A stretch of 64,000 bases of DNA from Haloarchaeobius iranensis (GCF_900103505.1 NZ_FNIA01000002.1:1-64000); one strand, 5' to 3'. Shown: positions 25,006 through 34,064, numbered from the stretch's first letter. The notes: a model not told the origin generated them from the sequence alone. Made by a program: numbers and translations.

Positions 25006-27021
25006 TCAGATCGGGCGCACGCTGTCGCTGGACTCACCCCCCGCGTGGCCGGTCTCGCGTGCCACCTCGCGCACCGCGTCGACACCGACCGGCTCGTCGG
25101 ACCGGACCGACTGCCGTGTCAGCCGGTTCGCCACGTACTCGACGTCGGAGACGTCACAGCCCTCGAGCTGGGACGCCGCCTCCGACCAGCCGAACCCGTC
25201 GTCGACGACATCCTCGTCGAGGAACTCCACGAGCAGTGCGCGCCGCGTGTCGAGGTCCGGTGCCGGGACCTCGATGCGCTCGTGGAAGCAGCCCTCGTCG
25301 AGCAGCTCGGCGGGGACGGATTCGATCGACCGCGCCGACGCGAACACCAGCACGTCCCTGTCGGCATCGAGCGACGTGACCATCTCCGCGAGGAGGGTGA
25401 CGAACCGGGCCGCCCCGGCCGGGTGGTCCGCGCCCGTGACGAACGAGTCCACGTCCTCGATGAACAGGACGCACGGTCCGTGCGACCGCGCGAGCGCCGC
25501 CACGTCCTCGAAGAACGCCGCCGGGCCGGCGTCGTCCACCGTGGAGGTGGTCGGACCGACAGTCAGGAACGGCACCGACAGCGTTCCCGCGGTCGCCCGG
25601 GCCAGGGTCTCCTTCCCGCAGCCGGGTGGCCCGAACAGCAGCACGCTCTCGACGCGGTCGATCCCCGACTCGGCGTACAGCTCGCTGTTCGAGAGCGGGT
25701 CGAGGACCCGGGTCCGGATGGCGTCGCGCTGGTCGGTCATCCCCGCGATGTCGTCGAGGTCCCGGCCGACGTCCGGCTCGACGATCTCCGAGGGGTCGAG
25801 GACCGCGTCGGCCGCGTCGAACCCGCTCGACTCCACGGCCTCGTCCAGCGTCGTCTGTCCCCCGTCGTCGAGGTGGTCGTACCGGTGCAGCCAGTCGGGG
25901 ATGCTGGTCTCCGTCTCCGCGACGGCCGCCCGGAGGTGCGTTTCGTCGATGGGCTCCTCGTCCTGCAGGGCGTGTCTGGCCGCCGTCTCGGCCACGAGTT
26001 CGAGGTCGCTCGACGCGTAGCCGGCGGTCATGTCCGCGATGGACGACAGCGAGAGGTCCGCCGTCCGGGGTTTGTCGGCGAGATGGAGCCGCAGGATCTC
26101 GGCCCGCGCCTCGGCGTTCGGCGGCCGGACCTCGATGCGCTCGTCGAACCGCCCCGAGCGCAGGATGGCGTCGTCGATGTCGTCGACGTAGTTCGTCGCC
26201 GCGACGACCACGATGTCCTCGCCGTCTATCTCCTGCAGTTCGGTCAGCAGCTGGTTCACCATCTGCTTCTCGCTGTTCGTCATGTCCGACCCCCGGTCGG
26301 AGGCGAGCGCGTCGATCTCGTCGATGAACACGAGACACGGCTGGTTCCGGTGGGCCAGCTCGAACAGCCGCGCGACGTTCCGCGAGCCCTGGCCGATGTA
26401 CTTGCTCACAACGTCCGCGGGCGAGATGGTGACGTAGTTGTAGCCGAGTTCCCCGGCGAGCGCGCCGCAGACGTACGTCTTCCCACAGCCGGGTGGGCCG
26501 TGGAGCAGCACGCCGTTGACCACCCCGAGTCCGTAGTCGTCGTACTGGCGCGGGTTGTGGAGTGGCCGGACGACCCGCTCGCGCAACGTCGCCTTCAGGT
26601 CGTCCATCCCCCCGATGTCGTCGAAGCTCCGGTCCGGGTTGCGCTCGAACAGCGACGCGACGTCGAGGCTCTGTTCGCCGTCGTCCTCGCTGCCATCCGG
26701 CCCGCCCGTGTCGTCGACCGTCTGCGTGTCCTTGTTGTGGAAGTGGCCGATAGTAATGAGCCAGGCGAGTCCTCCCAGGACGAGCCAGCCCGCCATCGCG
26801 AGACCCGCGCCAGAGCCGAGCGCGACGACCCCCGATACCACCCCGAGCAGGCCGATCCACCAGTCGTAGTCCTTCCGTCGCAGGCCCGGATGGAACGCAC
26901 AGGCCGACCCGACCGCGAGGAGTCCGAACGCCCCCGCCAGGAACGGGTTGGCCGACGCCCAGCCCGCTATACCGCCCGACGCGAGCGGTCTCCCCGCCGG
27001 GCCCAGAGTCGAACTATCCAT
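25006..27021 (-). CDS. Membrane-anchored tandem AAA+ ATPase with degenerate second domain
   Basis: The 671-residue protein has three hydrophobic segments in residues 12-93, an acidic linker, then two AAA+ domains of the Cdc48/FtsH class. Domain 1 is complete: GPPGCGKT (175-182), pore loop SKYIGQ (206-211), VFIDEID (231-237), sensor Asn277, and arginine fingers in LRSGRFDER (287-295). Domain 2 is degenerate: Walker A GPPGCGKE (464-471) has Glu for Thr, Walker B reads FIEDVD with the acidic pair swapped, sensor Asn is Arg (ASARS), and the finger segment is EGCFHER. Domain 2 probably does not hydrolyse ATP. An exact palindrome sits at the start codon. Confidence 0.88.
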   Translation of the reverse strand: MDSSTLGPAGRPLASGGIAGWASANPFLAGAFGLLAVGSACAFHPGLRRKDYDWWIGLLGVVSGVVALGSGAGLAMAGWLVLGGLAWLITIGHFHNKDTQTVDDTGGPDGSEDDGEQSLDVASLFERNPDRSFDDIGGMDDLKATLRERVVRPLHNPRQYDDYGLGVVNGVLLHGPPGCGKTYVCGALAGELGYNYVTISPADVVSKYIGQGSRNVARLFELAHRNQPCLVFIDEIDALASDRGSDMTNSEKQMVNQLLTELQEIDGEDIVVVAATNYVDDIDDAILRSGRFDERIEVRPPNAEARAEILRLHLADKPRTADLSLSSIADMTAGYASSDLELVAETAARHALQDEEPIDETHLRAAVAETETSIPDWLHRYDHLDDGGQTTLDEAVESSGFDAADAVLDPSEIVEPDVGRDLDDIAGMTDQRDAIRTRVLDPLSNSELYAESGIDRVESVLLFGPPGCGKETLARATAGTLSVPFLTVGPTTSTVDDAGPAAFFEDVAALARSHGPCVLFIEDVDSFVTGADHPAGAARFVTLLAEMVTSLDADRDVLVFASARSIESVPAELLDEGCFHERIEVPAPDLDTRRALLVEFLDEDVVDDGFGWSEAASQLEGCDVSDVEYVANRLTRQSVRSDEPVGVDAVREVARETGHAGGESSDSVRPI

Positions 27022-27060
27022 TAATACGCCGTATTACTAGTTAATTAAGTTAAATATTTC
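27022..27060 (-). promoter_or_regulatory. Promoter and start-site palindrome of the tandem AAA+ gene
   Basis: TAATACG and CGTATTA flank a single C at 27022-27036, immediately before the ATG at 27021. AT-rich sequence with TATA-like boxes (TTAATTAA and ATATTTAAC on the minus strand) lies at 27040-27060. The palindrome is placed to act as an operator. The promoter sequence further upstream matches that of the paralogue at 28.9 kb, but the palindrome is missing there. Confidence 0.55.
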
Positions 27061-27138
27061 TATGTCAATTCCCCGGAGCCGTCGGGGTTCGAGCGATTCT
27101 GCACCCTGTTCGGCGTCACGACCGGCCGTAGGTAGCGT

Positions 27139-27655
27139 TCAGATTAGCGGATTCCATACGAGTGCGAACGCTTGCAACCAATCCTCGACGGTCTCTGCTT
27201 CGGTATGGCTGCAACAGTTTGAGCATTGGTTAGTTCTGCAAAGACACGTTCGACACTGGTGCGATTCCGATGAGTTTCATGTTGGAATCGAAACCTGTGA
27301 CAGTGACAGGCCACCTGCAGCCATGGCGCTCCATCGACGAGCATGACGGCGTCGTCGACGGGGGGTTTTCGCAGAGTTCGTTGAGATATCTCGGTCAGCG
27401 CCTGGGTTCTCGTCGGATAGAGCCGGACGTGCAGCAGGCGATTCGTTGCTGGAGCGATGGCGGCGTACAGCCAATATCGCTCGTCGTTGAGTTGGACCAC
27501 AGTCTCGTCAACCGCGACGTGATTCGGTTCGACGCCGTCTGTCGGCTGTAAATCAGCTTACTGCACCCAGTTATGGATGGTTGAACGAAAGGCGTCGACA
27601 CCCAATTCATAGAGTTTCGAGCATACACCACTCAAAGGTCGTTCCGCCCCACCCT
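27139..27655 (-). mobile_element. Degenerate IS6-type transposase remnant
   Basis: The minus-strand translation carries the IS6-family DDE core (QPTDGVEPNHVAVDETVVQL, ERYWLYAAIAPATNRLLHVR, VMLVDGAPW, RNRTSVERVF) like haloarchaeal ISH14/ISH15 transposases. It is dead: a TAA follows NWVQ at about 27558, where intact copies have Lys; the reading frame changes after RVFAEL and resumes as ETVEDWLQAFALVWNPLI, ending at a TGA at 27139; and the N-terminus is missing. I could not define terminal repeats. Flanks 27061-27138 and 27656-27709 hold nothing else that I recognise. Confidence 0.85.
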
Positions 27656-27709
27656 TCATCCTTATCTGGACACTGTCCCAGGCGCCTGTAGTGGCCGGTG
27701 AGTGCGGGT

Positions 27710-28921
27710 TCAGTTCGTGCTGACGTCGTGGTCGACTTCGGACACCTCCTGTCCCGTCTCGCGTGCGACAGCGCGCACGTCGCTCGTCTCGACCGCTTCG
27801 CCCGTCCGAACCGACTGCCTGGTCAGCCGGTCGGCCACGTACTCGATGTCGGCGGCGTCACAGCCCTCCAGCTGGTCGGCGGCCCGCCACCAGTCGAAGG
27901 AGGCTGCCACGGCCTCCTCGTTCAGGAACTCGGCGAGCAACGCCGCCCGCGTCTCCCGGTCCGGAAGTGGAACGGCGATGCGCTCGTCGAAGCAGCCGCC
28001 CTTGCGTAGCTGGTCCGGGACGGCGTCCATGGAACGCGCCGACCCGAACACCAGGACGTCCTCGTCGTCCGCGAGCGTCTCCCCGAGCAAGACGACGAAG
28101 CGCCTCGACGGGGCATCCTGGTCCGGCGCGGAGGCGAACGAGTCCACAGCTTCGAGGAACAACACGCAGGGACTGTGAGAGCGGGCCAGCGTCGACACGT
28201 CCTCCACGAGCTCGTCGGTGTCCGCACCATCCCCAAGCGACGTTGTCGGGTCGACGCTGAGAAACGGGACCGAAAGCGACTCGGCCGTCGCGCTGGCGAG
28301 TGTCCGCTTCCCACAGGCGGGTGGACCGAAGAGGAGCGCCCCACTGACACTGTCGACGCCGGAGTCCGCGTACAGCTCGCTGTTCGAACGGGGGTCGAGC
28401 ACCCGGTTCCGAATGGCATCGACCTGCTCGGTCATCCCTGCGATTCCGTCGAGGGTGCGCCCCACGGACGGCTCGACGACGTCAGCCGGGTCGATACCCG
28501 CGGTCTCCTCGTCCTCCCCCTCCGTAGCGGCCTCCTCGATCAACGTCGACAGGTCGTCGTCCGACTCACCCGAGTCGGCACTCGCGGAGCCATCCGGCTG
28601 CGCCAACGCGTCTTCCTCCGTCTCCTTGTCCGTCTCGTAGAAGTGGCCGACCGTCACCGTCCATACCAGGCCGAAGATCAGGAGCCAGCCGACCATGGCG
28701 ACCGCCTGCCCGGAGACGATCGCGACGAGACCCGAGACGATACCGAGCAGACCGAGCCACAGGTCGAGGTCCTTCCCTCGTAACGTCGAACTGAATGCGT
28801 ACGCGCTCCCGGTCACGAAAAGACAGAACGACGCCGCGAGGAATGGGTTGGTCGACGCCCAGCCCGCGAGACCCCCGGACGCGAGCGGTACAATCGTCGA
28901 CGAGAGCGAACTGGGAGACAT
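27710..28921 (-). CDS. Membrane-anchored protein with a single degenerate AAA+ domain
   Basis: This 403-residue paralogue of the 671-aa protein keeps the same N-terminal membrane anchor (PLASGGLAGWAST; LGLLGIVSGLVAIVSG), but domain 1 is absent and replaced by an acidic linker (residues 96-145). The remaining domain equals domain 2 and is degenerate at every ATPase site: Walker A GPPACGKR (199-206), Walker B LFLEAVD, sensor GSARS, finger segment GGCFDER. It probably binds nucleotide weakly or not at all and may scaffold or regulate the active paralogue. The upstream 34 nt resemble the promoter of the longer gene. Confidence 0.85.
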   Translation of the reverse strand: MSPSSLSSTIVPLASGGLAGWASTNPFLAASFCLFVTGSAYAFSSTLRGKDLDLWLGLLGIVSGLVAIVSGQAVAMVGWLLIFGLVWTVTVGHFYETDKETEEDALAQPDGSASADSGESDDDLSTLIEEAATEGEDEETAGIDPADVVEPSVGRTLDGIAGMTEQVDAIRNRVLDPRSNSELYADSGVDSVSGALLFGPPACGKRTLASATAESLSVPFLSVDPTTSLGDGADTDELVEDVSTLARSHSPCVLFLEAVDSFASAPDQDAPSRRFVVLLGETLADDEDVLVFGSARSMDAVPDQLRKGGCFDERIAVPLPDRETRAALLAEFLNEEAVAASFDWWRAADQLEGCDAADIEYVADRLTRQSVRTGEAVETSDVRAVARETGQEVSEVDHDVSTN

Positions 28922-29040
28922 TTCTACACGACATTATCGGTTAATTGAGTTAAGAATTCCTGTGTCGATTGGGGACGACCGACCCGTGCCGCCAGTGCTG
29001 TCGAACTCTGCCACGGTCGTGGCGACACCCAATCACCCGT

Positions 29041-29074
29041 GACTTTTAAGCGCGCGTCGGTCGGCTATCGGGGT
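29041..29074 (+). promoter_or_regulatory. mvaD promoter, leaderless
   Basis: GACTTTTAAG (29041-29050) is a TATA-like box centred about 28 nt before the ATG at 29075. Confidence 0.6.
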
Positions 29075-30082
29075 ATGAAGGCAACCGCGATGGCGCACCC
29101 CATCCAGGGACTCGTCAAGTACCACGGCATGCGCGACGACATCGAGCGACAGCCGTACCACGACTCCATCAGCGTCTGTACGGCCCCGAGCCACACGAAG
29201 ACGACGGTGGAGTTCTCGATGGACTACGACGAGGACACGTACATCGTCGACGGCGAGGAACTGGAGGGCCACGCCTTCGACCGCGTCGAGCGCGTGGTCG
29301 ACAAGGCGCGGGACATGTCCGACGCGGCCCACACCGTCTACCCCGTCAAGCTCGAGTCCGAGAACTCCTTCCCGTCGAACGTCGGCCTCGGCTCGTCGTC
29401 CTCGGGCTTCGCCGCGGCCGCCATGGCGCTCTCGGAGGCCGCCGAACTCGACGCCTCGCACGCCGAGATCTCGACCATCGCACGCGTCGGCTCAGCGTCG
29501 GCCGCCCGCTCGGTGACGGGCGGCTTCTCGCACCTGCGCGCCGGGCTGAACGACCGCGACTGCCGCTCCCACCGCATCCCGACGGACCTGAAGGACGAGC
29601 TCAAGATCATCGTCGCGCTCGTCCCCTCGTACAAGCAGACCGACGACGCCCACGCGGAGGCCGAGAAGAGCCACATGTTCGGCGACCGCCGGGCGTACGT
29701 CCAGGACCAGCTCGTCGAGATGCGCGACGCCCTGCACGACGACGACCTCGAACGGATGGGTCACATCGCCGAACAGGACTCGCTCTCGCTCGCCGCCACG
29801 ACGATGACCGGCCCCGACGGCTGGGTGTACTGGCAGCCCCCGACGCTCGCCGTCTTCAACAAGGTACGCGAGCTGCGCGAGAACGGCTACGAGGACGACG
29901 ACGACGTCGACAGCGTGCCGGTCTGGTTCTCGACCGACACCGGCGCGTCGGTGTACGTGAACACCACCGCCGACCACGCCGAGCGCGTCAAGGAGGCCGT
30001 CAGCGAGACCGGCGTCCGGACGACCATCTGGGAGGTCGGCGGTCCGGCACGGCTGCTCGACGAGGACGAGGCGCTGTTCTGA
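29075..30082 (+). CDS. mvaD: Phosphomevalonate decarboxylase
   Basis: This GHMP-kinase-fold enzyme decarboxylates (R)-mevalonate 5-phosphate to isopentenyl phosphate in the archaeal mevalonate pathway. The 335-residue protein shows HPIQGLVKYHGM near residue 7, the nucleotide loop FPSNVGLGSSSSGFAAAAMA near 94, GSASAARSVTGGFSHL near 140, and STDTGASVYVNTT near 285. Haloferax has a characterised homologue of this size that uses phosphomevalonate, so this assignment is preferred over classical diphosphomevalonate decarboxylase. ATG 29075 fits the promoter; the frame upstream is open for 12 more codons only. Confidence 0.92.
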   Translation: MKATAMAHPIQGLVKYHGMRDDIERQPYHDSISVCTAPSHTKTTVEFSMDYDEDTYIVDGEELEGHAFDRVERVVDKARDMSDAAHTVYPVKLESENSFPSNVGLGSSSSGFAAAAMALSEAAELDASHAEISTIARVGSASAARSVTGGFSHLRAGLNDRDCRSHRIPTDLKDELKIIVALVPSYKQTDDAHAEAEKSHMFGDRRAYVQDQLVEMRDALHDDDLERMGHIAEQDSLSLAATTMTGPDGWVYWQPPTLAVFNKVRELRENGYEDDDDVDSVPVWFSTDTGASVYVNTTADHAERVKEAVSETGVRTTIWEVGGPARLLDEDEALF

Positions 30083-30113
30083 CCGCGGGCCGGGCTCGCC
30101 CGGCGTTTCGGCC

Positions 30114-31460
30114 TCACGCGAACCGACCCTGCTCTACCTCGACCGGCGGTCCGAACCGTCTGAGCGACGGCGTCGCCAGCCAGAACAGCGCCGTCAGCAC
30201 GGTCCCAGCAGCGCTCGCGAGCATCACCGCCGGGGCACCGACGACGGTCCCGAGCAACCCGCCGAGGAGGATGCCGGCGGGCGAGACGAGACTGGCCGCG
30301 CTGCCGAGCACGGCGCTCACGCGGCCGAGCCGGTCCTGCGGGACGCCCGACTGGAGCGTCGCCATCACCGAGACGTTGTAGATGCCGATGGGGACCCTGG
30401 AGACGGCCACGAGCCCGACGGTGAGCAACGGGGCCGCGAGCCAGACTGCGAATGCGAACAGCAGGCCCGACCCGGTGAGACTCACGATGGTCGTCCAGCC
30501 GAGCGGGTACGACTCCGTGACCGAGGCCAGGAGCGAGCCGACCACCGTCCCGGCGGTGAGCCCCGCCAGCAGCAGGCCGTAGGTGCCCGCATCGCCGATA
30601 CCGTCGGCGAACGCCGGCAGGACCGCGTAGGCGACGCCGAACAGGAAGTTCGCGGAGAGGCTCCCGACGACCATCAGACCCAGCTCGGAGCCCGCGATGG
30701 TCGCGACGCCCTCGCGCAGGTCGTCGCGGTAGGTGTCGAGGTCGAAGCCGTCGCCCTCCGCGTCGGCGTCGGTCGCGCCATCGCCGGCCGCTTCGGCGTC
30801 GTCCGACGCAGCATCCTCGTCGTCGTGAGGCTCCGCCGACGGGACGGAGAGGCCCAGGAACACGAGCGCGGCGAGGCCGAACGTCGCGGCGTCGACGAGG
30901 TACACGCCGACCGCGCCGACCGCGGCGATGAGCAGCCCGCCCGCCCCTCGTGCGGTCGCGTCGACGGTCTTCCGGACCGTCGTCGTCGCCGCGTTCGCCC
31001 GGACGAGTGCGTCGCTGGGGACGAGCCGGGGCACGGCGGCGTTCTGGGCGGGGTTCGCGAACAGCCCGACGAGCGAGAGCAGCGGCATCGTCGCCAGCAC
31101 GACACCGGCCGTGAGGTGCCCGGTCGCCCACGCGAGTGGGACCACGAGGACCACCAGTCCCTGCCCGACCTCCGAGAGAGTCAGCACGCGTTCGAGCTCC
31201 GAGCGGTCGACGATGGGACCGACCAGCACCGAGAGCAGGCCGGGGATGCCCGTGAGGAACCCGGCGATGCCGGTGTAGGCGGTCGACCCCGTGAGTTCGT
31301 AGACGAGCCACATCGCCGCGACGGTGTAGAGGCCGTCGCCGAGCACGCTGACCGCGCGGCCGGCGAGCAGTCGTCTGAAGCTGCGATTGCGCAGCACAGA
31401 CAGCCGGTCGCCGAGGCCGAACCGCTCGATTGAGACGACGTCGGTCACGTTTCCACCCAT
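30114..31460 (-). CDS. MFS transporter
   Basis: The 448-residue protein has about 12 membrane helices in two halves, with an acidic cytoplasmic loop (about residues 205-245, rich in Asp, Glu and Ala) between helices 6 and 7. It resembles the MFS group of drug and macrolide exporters (LSVLRNRSFRRLLAGRAVSVLGDG start; VPRLVPSDALVRANA near residue 140). The start is ATG at 31460, divergent from a winged-helix gene 96 nt away that may regulate it. Substrate unknown. Confidence 0.88.
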   Translation of the reverse strand: MGGNVTDVVSIERFGLGDRLSVLRNRSFRRLLAGRAVSVLGDGLYTVAAMWLVYELTGSTAYTGIAGFLTGIPGLLSVLVGPIVDRSELERVLTLSEVGQGLVVLVVPLAWATGHLTAGVVLATMPLLSLVGLFANPAQNAAVPRLVPSDALVRANAATTTVRKTVDATARGAGGLLIAAVGAVGVYLVDAATFGLAALVFLGLSVPSAEPHDDEDAASDDAEAAGDGATDADAEGDGFDLDTYRDDLREGVATIAGSELGLMVVGSLSANFLFGVAYAVLPAFADGIGDAGTYGLLLAGLTAGTVVGSLLASVTESYPLGWTTIVSLTGSGLLFAFAVWLAAPLLTVGLVAVSRVPIGIYNVSVMATLQSGVPQDRLGRVSAVLGSAASLVSPAGILLGGLLGTVVGAPAVMLASAAGTVLTALFWLATPSLRRFGPPVEVEQGRFA

Positions 31461-31556
31461 CGGCGGGAGCCACTTGACCGTTCTCTGAACGGGATTTATG
31501 AAGAGATTCCGATACGTACCACGAACTATATCACTGACTCTCCCACACCGCCAGAC

Positions 31557-31964
31557 ATGGAGGATGCGGACGCCGCCGACGCCCTCGACGTGCTCGCCCA
31601 CGAGCACCGCATCGCCATCCTGCGCGCGCTCGCCGAGGCCGACGAGCCCCTGTCGTTCTCTGCGCTCCACGCCAGGGTGGGGATGCGCGACAGCGGGAAG
31701 TTCAACTACCACCTCGCGAAGCTCTGCGAGTACTACGTCCGGGAGACCGGCGAGGGCTACGAGCTCGGGCACGCGGGCGAGCGGGTGGTCTCGGCAGCCG
31801 ACCCCGCCCCTGGCTCGCGGAGCGCCCACCGCGGGCTGGCGACCACGGACGGCGGCACCCCCGGCGACGGTCGGGAGTGCCCCGTCTGCGGCGAGCCCGA
31901 CTGTGAGAAGCTGTTCCACGTCCACCTGACGCCGCCATCGAGCTACAGCGACGGCCGCCAGTAG
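31557..31964 (+). CDS. ArsR-like winged-helix regulator with C-terminal Cys cluster
   Basis: The 135-residue protein begins with a winged-helix domain of the haloarchaeal ArsR-like type (ALDVLAHEHRIAILRALAEA; FSALHARVGMRDSGKFNYHL). The C-terminal 35 residues contain CPVCGEPDCEKLFHVHL, a likely zinc site. Its last 22 nt overlap the 3' end of the convergent membrane protein gene. The divergent MFS gene is its likely target; the shared 96-nt region includes an AT-rich stretch (GGGATTTATGAAG, 31491-31503). Confidence 0.82.
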   Translation: MEDADAADALDVLAHEHRIAILRALAEADEPLSFSALHARVGMRDSGKFNYHLAKLCEYYVRETGEGYELGHAGERVVSAADPAPGSRSAHRGLATTDGGTPGDGRECPVCGEPDCEKLFHVHLTPPSSYSDGRQ

Positions 31965-32620
31965 AGCAGGCCGACGGTGACGACGAACACCGCCGTCGAG
32001 AGGGGGAGCGACTGCTGGTACGCCTGCGCCGCGAGCGCCGAGGAGCTCCCGGCGACGCCGGTGACGATGGTCGCGATGACTGGCCAGCTACAGGAGACAC
32101 ACGAGAGCAGGCCGAGCACACCGGAGACCGCCGCGCCAGCGGCGTCGATGACCGTGACGTAGACCAGGTACGCCAGCGCAGTGTAGCCGACCACCTGGTA
32201 CGGGAACAGGCGGACGATGAGGAGGTCGCTCTCGTACGTGACCGCGGGGCCGAACCCCGGCGGCAGCGACGTGGCGACGTACCAGCCGTAGGACGGGTCG
32301 TACCCCGGCACCGAGACGAACGCGTAGCCGAGGTCGAGCAGCCCGCCGAAGTACGCGAGTATCAGCGCGTAGCCGACCGCGACGACGGCCGCGATTCGTC
32401 GGCGGCGGACGGGCGCCGCCGGCGGGTCGGTTCGCCAGAGGGCCCACAGGCCGACGTTGATCCAGACGAAGGGGAGCACCACCAGCGAGAGCGCGATAGA
32501 GCTGACCTCCGTGAGGTACAGCAGCGCCAGGAGCGCCTCGATGGTGAGCACGACGAACCCCGCGAACACGGTCGAGGGCTCGGGGACGAGCGAGGCGACG
32601 TCCACGCGTTCGGTCGCCAT
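31943..32620 (-). CDS. Haloarchaeal membrane protein next to heme O synthase
   Basis: The 225-residue protein has six or seven hydrophobic helices, including VFAGFVVLTIEALLALLYL, LSLVVLPFVWINVGLWALW and AAVSGVLGLLSCVSCSWPVI. The CVSC pair within a helix may bind metal or redox cofactor. One nucleotide separates its ATG (32620) from the ctaB-fusion stop, so it is likely co-translated with it and tied to heme A or oxidase assembly. I know this as a conserved haloarchaeal neighbour of ctaB without assigned function. Confidence 0.8.
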   Translation of the reverse strand: MATERVDVASLVPEPSTVFAGFVVLTIEALLALLYLTEVSSIALSLVVLPFVWINVGLWALWRTDPPAAPVRRRRIAAVVAVGYALILAYFGGLLDLGYAFVSVPGYDPSYGWYVATSLPPGFGPAVTYESDLLIVRLFPYQVVGYTALAYLVYVTVIDAAGAAVSGVLGLLSCVSCSWPVIATIVTGVAGSSSALAAQAYQQSLPLSTAVFVVTVGLLYWRPSL

Positions 32621-32621
32621 C

Positions 32622-34064
32622 TCACAACACCATCGAGTCCACGACGACGGCCACGAGGAGCGCACCGAGGTACGCGTTCGAGGCGTGGAACGCGCGGAAC
32701 GCGGCGTCGGTGGTGCGCTCGCGGTGAAGGCGGACGATGGCCCAGAGGAACACCGCGCCGACCGTGATGCTGACGAAGGCGTACAGCAGTCCGAGGTCCG
32801 AGACGGCCGCGAGTCCGCCCGCGCCGGCGAGCGTCGCCGTGAAGTACCAGACGATATGCTTGCGTGTGACGGCGTCGCCGCGGACCAGCGGGAGCATCGG
32901 GAACCCGCCGCGGGCGTAGTCCTCCTTGTACGCCAGCGCGAGGTTGTAGAAGTGCGCGGGCGTCCAGAGGAAGATGACCGTCGCGAGCGCGAGCCCCGGG
33001 AGGCCGATGGTGCCCGTGACCGCCGCGGAGCCGATGAGCGCCGGGAGGGCGCCCGCCGCACCGCCGACGACGATGTTCTGGACCGTGTTCGGCTTCAGCA
33101 CCAGCGTGTAGACGACGCTGTAGAACAGGATGGCGACCAGCCCGAGCACCGCCGCGAGCAGGTTGACAGCCGCGAACGAGAGCAGGGACGCGGTTCCGAG
33201 TGCGAACCCGAACGCCAGCGCGTTGCGGACCGGCACCACGTCGACCGCGAGCGGCCGGTCGGAGGTGCGTTGCATCTTGCGGTCCACGTCGCGTTCGAGC
33301 ACGTGGTTGAACGTTCCCGACGCACCGATGGAGAGGACGCCGCCGAGCATCGTCAGGCCGACGATGCGGACCGTGAGGTCGGCCGCGCTCGTGGCCGCCG
33401 CAAGCGCCATCGCGGCGCCGGCGACGAGGCAGAGCAGCCACATCAGCCGCGGTTTCATGAGCCGGAAGTAGGCGTTGGCGACGAGTTTGGCGCGTGCGAA
33501 CCCGCTGGCCGGGAGGTCACGGGCCGGCGCGTCGGCGTCGCCGTCACCCTCGTCGACCGGGTCGGCGTCGACGGACGGGTCGTAGTCGTCCTCGGTCGCC
33601 GTCGCGGACTCCAGACTCCAGGCGAGGGCGAACATCGCCGCGCCGAAGATGGAGACGCCGACGGTCAGGTGGACGCCCGAGAGCAGCGCCGTCGGCGTGG
33701 CCGTGGTCGCGGCGACCGCGCCGAGGCCGACCTGTACGGGGTAGAGCACGAGCGCGCCAGCGAGGGCGAGCCTGACGCGGCGGCTCGCCGGGCCGAGCCA
33801 GGCCGCCGCGAACGTCGCCACGACCGCGAGGCCGACGAACAGCGCGGCCACGCGATGCCCCCACGCGACGAGCAGGTCGGGGTTCGAGAGCCCGACCAGC
33901 CACTGCCCGTTGCAGGCGGGCCAGGTCGAGCAGGCCTCGGACGCCCCGGTGATGGCGGTCGTCCCCCCGACGAGGACGAGCGCGTAGATGCCCATCGCGG
34001 TCGCTGCGAGCAGGCCGGTGAACCGGCGACGCGAGCCGACGGGGCGGGGGTACGGTCGGGACAC
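32622..34064 (-). CDS. ctaB: CtaA-like / protoheme IX farnesyltransferase fusion
   Basis: The 480-residue protein joins a CtaA/COX15-like half (residues 1-165; WGHRVAA and GVHLTVG histidines; a Cys pair in ACSTWPACNGQW) to a UbiA-family heme O synthase (about 200-480; NHVLERDVDRKMQRTSDRPL is the Asp-rich substrate motif, YTLVLKPNT follows). It farnesylates protoheme to heme O; the N-terminal half may take part in the next step to heme A. GTG at 34064 is taken as start; a TATA-like TTCTAAG near 34100 supports a short leader, while the ATG at 34139 lies upstream of the TATA box. It is divergent from coxB. Confidence 0.9.
   Translation of the reverse strand: MSRPYPRPVGSRRRFTGLLAATAMGIYALVLVGGTTAITGASEACSTWPACNGQWLVGLSNPDLLVAWGHRVAALFVGLAVVATFAAAWLGPASRRVRLALAGALVLYPVQVGLGAVAATTATPTALLSGVHLTVGVSIFGAAMFALAWSLESATATEDDYDPSVDADPVDEGDGDADAPARDLPASGFARAKLVANAYFRLMKPRLMWLLCLVAGAAMALAAATSAADLTVRIVGLTMLGGVLSIGASGTFNHVLERDVDRKMQRTSDRPLAVDVVPVRNALAFGFALGTASLLSFAAVNLLAAVLGLVAILFYSVVYTLVLKPNTVQNIVVGGAAGALPALIGSAAVTGTIGLPGLALATVIFLWTPAHFYNLALAYKEDYARGGFPMLPLVRGDAVTRKHIVWYFTATLAGAGGLAAVSDLGLLYAFVSITVGAVFLWAIVRLHRERTTDAAFRAFHASNAYLGALLVAVVVDSMVL

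Noticed and set aside
27061-27709. Intact IS element with terminal inverted repeats
   Set aside because: The transposase has a stop, a frame change and no N-terminus, and I could not find matching ends.
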